Assembly: GCF_003614925.1 (NCBI RefSeq)
Contig: NZ_QYLP01000100.1
Location: 1 to 64,000, forward strand
Direction of reading: 5' to 3'
Length of the DNA: 64,000 bases
DNA from: Arthrobacter celericrescens
GTDB taxonomy: Bacteria; Actinomycetota; Actinomycetes; Actinomycetales; Micrococcaceae
Shown here piece by piece: positions 31,901 to 37,900 of this stretch (position 1 is its first letter; every line of letters starts with the position of its first letter). The position numbers and the translations under genes were made by a program. The notes under the pieces are model-generated. The model searched no databases. It saw nothing but the letters and a program-made list of their open reading frames with translations, and was not told where the DNA came from.

Positions 31901-34900
31901 CCATCTGGGTGAAGGTCTGGATGGACGCGGACAGCCAGCGGCTCATCCAGCTCGACTTCAGCCTGGTCCCGGCCGGCCGCTGGCTCGCCTTCTCCGACGG
32001 CCACGGCGGCACCTACTACTCCGTCAGCTTCGACTCCACCAACTGGAGCACCCCGCTGCGGATCGTGGTCAAGGCCCGCAGCAACAGCGACCCCGGCGAC
32101 CCGCTGACCGCCGTCGTCAACTACGAACTCGACACCCTGCTCACCGCACCCGCCGCGGCGGCCGCCTACCCGTTCCCGAACCTGCGCAGCGGCCTGCAGC
32201 GCACCGACGTGCTGGTGTACGACGACGAGACCCCCAACGTGGTCAGCCTCCCCACCGGGGCGGACACCGTGGTTATCAAGTGCGGCAACTCCGCCTGCAC
32301 CATCCCCGGTGGCACCGACGGATACACCATCCGGCTCACCCGGGCCCCCGCAGGCGGCGCGGGCGGCACCGTCCGGATCGCGCTGATCCCGGACGGCCTG
32401 GTGGACGTGGTCTCGGTGGGCGGCACGGCCGTCACCCCGGCCGGCTACGCGGTGGTGGGCGGGGACATCCCGGCCCGCGCCTTCCAAGGCGCACTGGCCA
32501 TCGCCGGAGCTACCGTCAGCCGGGCCAACGGCAGTGACCTCGGCAGCTTCCTGGACGAAGGCTTCGCCGCCGGGCAGCGGATCACGATCTCCAGCTGCGG
32601 CGCGACCATCTTCACCGTCCTGTCCGTCAGCGCCAACGGCAAGTCCATGGTCCTGTCCTCCGCCCCGGCCTGCGCGGGCGGCGCCGGCATCAGCATCAAC
32701 CGGATCACCCGCTCCGGCGCGTGGGACGGCACGGCCACAACGGAATTCGTGGGCGGCGCCTGGCGGCTGGTCCGGCCTGTAAGCGGCAGCTGGCTCGCCG
32801 ACGGCTTCAGCGAAGGCCAGTGGGTGCAGATCTGCCAGGCCGGCACGTGCATCCGGGCCAAGATCGCCGTCATCCGCGGGGACAACGCCGGGCACGACGA
32901 GAAGCTGGAACTGCGCAACTTCGCCCTCAGCGGCGACTCTCTGGCCGCCTTCGGGGCCGGCGCCTTCATGGTGGTGCGGATTGCCGCCGTCGTGGACTTC
33001 ACCGCCGCCAACTGGTTCCAGGAACAGTTCATCGAACTCCGGGCGGACGTGGCCTACGAACAGCCGCTGCAGCGGCAGGGCGTGAAGATCTTCCCGGCCG
33101 GCCAGCACCTGGTGTCCCGGCTGCGCGGCCCGCTCGCCGTGGAAGGCGGCGTCACCGGCGCTGACCGCTCCCTCCAGCTGGGCCTGAAGCTCCCGGGCGA
33201 ACAGGACGGCCCGCTCTTCGCGATCGCCACGCAGGCACCCGAGTCCAAGCAGATCGACATCCTGAACATCTACAACGACTCCTCCCAGGCGAACGGGCGC
33301 GGGGCCATGAACAGCACCTCGCTGCGCGGCTTCAACATGGCCAAGGACCTCGACTTCGGGGCGGCCTACGGCGGTGCCGAGGGCCAGACCTTCGGCGAAC
33401 CGCAGGTGTTCCCGGGCGGCATCAGCTACGGCACCGTCCAGTTCATCGACGGGCAGTTCGTCACAAACGGCGCCAAGTCCACCATCGAGGTCTTCAACCT
33501 GATGCTCGGCACCGGGAATGACCACCTGGACATCCAGGGCACCTTGCAGCCGGACGACGCCGTGAAGCTGACCGGCACCGTGGTGCTGGCCCCGTCCGTG
33601 GGCGAATACGGTTCCACCCACCGGATCAGCCGGCCCGCACCGTTCGACTGGAAGGCCCAGGGCTTCCTGATCGGCCAGCCGGTGACCATCAGCGGCCTCG
33701 CCGGAACGTGGAAGGTGCTCGGCTTCGGCGACGACGACCCGACGGACACCACCGACAACACCGTGATGTACCTGCTCCAGCTCACCGGCCCGGCGGCCGG
33801 CGCCTCCACCGCCGTGCGCACCCTGGTGGCCGCGGACGTGCCGGTCAGCGTCACCGGCGCCGTCACCACCGTCCCCAACGCAGCCAACGACGGCGGAACG
33901 GTCACCCGGGCGTCCGGCAGCTGGATCGCCGACGGCTTCGTCGCCGGCCAGTTGGTGATGATCCAGGGCGTCACGGGCGCCTGGCGGCTTACGGCGGTGA
34001 CGGACCTGGTGCTCACCCTGGGCCGCGGAGACCCGCTGCCCGCCCTGAACGGCAGCCGCACCGTGTTCGTCCCCGGACCGCACGGCGGCCTCACCACCGT
34101 CCACGGCGGCGGCAACTCCTTCATCCGGAACGCCTTCGACATGCAACGCTCCGCGCCGGGCCTTGGTGCTCCCGCCGGCACCGGCCTGGTCCTGACCCGA
34201 CTGGATGGGCTGCCGTGGGCACTCACCGACTACCTGCCAGGCAGCGGCTACTTCGCCCTGGACCCGTACGGCCACGGCCCGCAGCACATCCAGCTGGCAG
34301 GGGAGTCCTTCACCCGGCTCATCCTTGGCTTCGGCAACGCCACCTGCCCCTTCGCCGATCCGTTCCCGCACTGCGGCGAAGGCTCGGTCATGTACCTCTC
34401 CGGACCCGTCTACGGTGGCCCGACGGCGGTAGTCCCCACGGACGTGCACGCGGCCAAGCCCGTGGCGCTGACCGCCAGCGGCACCATGCAGTTGCACACT
34501 GATTACCTCGTCCGGACCGACGGCGGCTCCTTCCTGGCCGACGGCTTCAAGGTGGGCATGCAGGTGCGCATCAGCGGCCTCGCCGGGCCCTTCACCATCA
34601 AGGCCCTGACGGCCACCACCATGACGTTCTGGAACGCGGCCCTCCGGCCCACCGTCCACCTCAACGCCGCCGGTGTGGCGGTCTGGGATGCGCCGGTCTT
34701 CACGGTCACCGGCTACGACGCGAACCGCGACGGTGGCCTGCTGATCGGCGGCGACACCATCACCGTCTGCAGGCTCGTGGCCCCGGTCATCGACGGCACA
34801 GCGGTCCCCTGCGACCTCGACGCCACCGCGGGTCCCGGCTCGCCGCTGGTGGTCTACGGCGACACCAGCCAGGACGGCGTCTGGTATTCGGGCCACCCGT

Positions 34901-37900
34901 ACGACGTCCTCGGCATGGAGTTCGGCCCCAAGCCCTTCGACCCCTTCGTCAACATCCCCGACGCCGGGAACGAGGACGACGAGTGGATGCTGGGCCTGGC
35001 CAACCCGTACGACTATGCCGGCAACGACATCATCGACGCCTCCGGCCTCTTCGCCCACCTGGCACCCGCCCAGCTGCCCACCGTCGGCTTCACGGCCTAC
35101 GGCGGACTCGGCGACGACCTGATCATCGGCAGCCAGGCCGGCGACCACCTGGCCGGCGGCTCGGGCGACGACGAAATCCGCGGCCAGCGCGGCGTAGACC
35201 ACATCTACGGCGACTCCGGCGTCAACGTCAACGTCTTCACCCGGGCGCTGGACATTGCCGTCGTCGACCGCAGCCCGCTGCCGTCCGTCACCGGCGCCGG
35301 CTTCCTCAACAACGGCACCACCATCCAGCCGTACCCGTCACCGGTCCGCGACGACCTGCTGACGGCGGGCCGGGACCTGCTCTTCGGCGAGGGCACCGGC
35401 ACGATCGGATCGGGTGCTGGCGGCTCCGGACCGGAGTCCGCCTACGACGACATCGTCTTCGGCGACCACGGCGCCGTGATCCAGGACGTCGCGGACCCGA
35501 ACGAACCCGACGCGCGCCTCCAGAAGATCCAGACGACGGCGCTCGCCTCCGTGCTGGCGGTCGAGTCCCGCAACCTGCAGCGCGGCGCGGACGACATCAT
35601 CTTCGGCAACCTCGGCCGGGACCTGCTGATCGGTGGGGCCGGGCACGACATGGCCGACGGCGACGACGCCGACGACATGGTCCTCGGCGACAACGCCCAC
35701 CTGCTCCGCACCGACTTCCTCAGCTACCACTTCCAGACGCTCTGCGGCACCCTGCTCTACAGCCGCAGCGACCAGCCCAACGCCTGCGGCGGAACGGTCA
35801 CCGAGGACAACAGCGGCCTGCTCCTCGTGGACGGCACCCCGCGTGCCTACCGCGATCCGGACGGCGCCCCCTGGTGGGCCGAATACGACGTCACGAACCT
35901 CTTCCACGACTTCGCCTCGGACGAAGGCGGCAAGTGGGCCGGCAGCTTCGGAAACGACTACCTTGCAGGCGGCGCGGGCCACGACGTGATCCTCGGCCAG
36001 CTGGGCAACGACGTCATCCAGGGCGATGGCGGCATCGAGCAGGCCTTCGCACGCATGGTGGACGACCTCACCGTGACCCTGCACGCGGGCGCCTCCCGCA
36101 CCCCGCTGGGCTGCACCGGCACCCCGGGCAACGTGGTTTGCGACTTCACCGGGGTGCTCGCCGTCGTCGCCTCCTTCGAGGCCGCCACCGACGGCGAGGA
36201 CTACATCGAGGGCAACGCCGGCAACGACGTGGTGTTCGGCGGACTCGGCCAGGACGACATCGTGGGCGGCAGCAGCGACTTCTTCTCGCTGGTTACCCCC
36301 GAGCTCCGCCCGGACGGGCTGCCCTTCCCGGCCTTGGCCTACCTGCCCGGCGATGACCGCGGCGCCGACCTGCTGTTCGGCGGTGCCGGAACCCAGATCG
36401 CCATGAACAACCAGGTGAGCGGCGTGGCCGGCACCCCGGGCTTGCCCGGCGGCATCCTGGCTGACAATACTCTCCCCGCCAACATGCACGCCCGCGACGC
36501 CGACACCATCGTGGCGGACAACGGCCGGATCATCCGGATCGTGGGCACCAACCACACGGACGTCAACCCCACGGGCGCAGTCGGCGCGGCCAACTACGTC
36601 ACCTTCAACTACGACAACTACGGAAACCAGCGGATCGTGGTCCGCGGTGTCCACCTGCTCGACTACACCCCGGGCGGCCCGGACTTCGTCCCCGCCAACT
36701 TCGGCCAGGGTGCCGGTTCGGACTGCAACGGCTCGCCCACCCAGCCCACCTGCTCGATCGTCCTGGACACCGCCACCGGCACCTGGAAGTACACGCAGAT
36801 CGGCGGCCGCGACGAGGTCCACGGCGAATCCGGCGACGACACCGCCTACGCCGGCGCCGACCACGACGCCCTCTACGGCGACGCCCAGGACGACGACCTG
36901 ATCGGCGGCTGGGGCAACGACTGGATCTCCGGCGGCACCGGCACCGACGGCATCCTCGGCGACGACGGCCGGATCTTCACCAGCCGCAACACCGGCTGCT
37001 CCGTGGCCTCGAGCGCGGTGTGCACGCAGCTGGGCGAGCCGCTCTACGGCGTCTACCGGTTCCGCACCGTGGACCCTGACACCCGCACCAGCGAAGGGGA
37101 TGTCCTCAACGAGGCCATCTACACCCCCGGCCGGGTGCAGACCGCCACCATCAACGTCGCCGGGCAGCTGGCCAAGGCCGCGGACCTCACCCCGTACAAC
37201 CTGGGCGACAACGTCAACGCCAGCCAGCACCACGTGGCCAACCAGCCGCTCTTCGACGCCAACAACTCGGACGACATCATCTTCGGCGGCTGGGGCAACG
37301 ACTTCATCCACGGCGGTGCCGGCGACGACGCCATCTCCGGCTCCGAGGCGCTCGGCACCTCCTACGCCCAGCACTTCGACGCCAACGGCAACCCCGTGGG
37401 CCTGGAACTGATCGACTTCCTGCACCCGTACAACCCGGGCGACGTGCTGCACTTCGGCGCCGACACCAACGCCTGGCACAGCAACAACCACAACATGGGC
37501 CGGCTGGGCGAATTCCTCCTCTACGACGAATACGATCCGCGCCGCGCCATCCTCTTCAACGCCGATGGCAGCGTCTGGAAGGGCACTGTCCCGCCGTGGG
37601 CCCGGCAGTTCTTCCTGAACAACGACGCCGGCTCCGGCAACTGGGTGACCGCCTGTGTCGCCGTCGACAACCAGGGCAACTGCACCGCAACCATCACCAA
37701 CCAGCCCTCCGACGGCGACGACGCCATCTTCGGCGACCTCGGCAACGACTGGTCCGTGGGCGGCACCGGCCAGGACACCCTCTGGGCCGGCTGGGGCAAC
37801 GACCTCTCCAACGCCGACGAGCTGCTGACCACTAACAACGGCCTCAACGACGCTCCCGACGGCGTGAACTCCAGCTACCAGGACCGCGTCTTCGGCGGCG

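Noticed and set aside
28465..35202. Open minus-strand frame of 2,245 codons opposite the giant gene, and similar antisense frames at 16180-20220, 20635-23406, 24910-28368 and 35338-39111
   Set aside because: They arise from the very high GC at third positions of the plus-strand gene. The predicted proteins are runs of Val/Gly/Asp/His/Arg without domains, and none has a convincing ribosome site.
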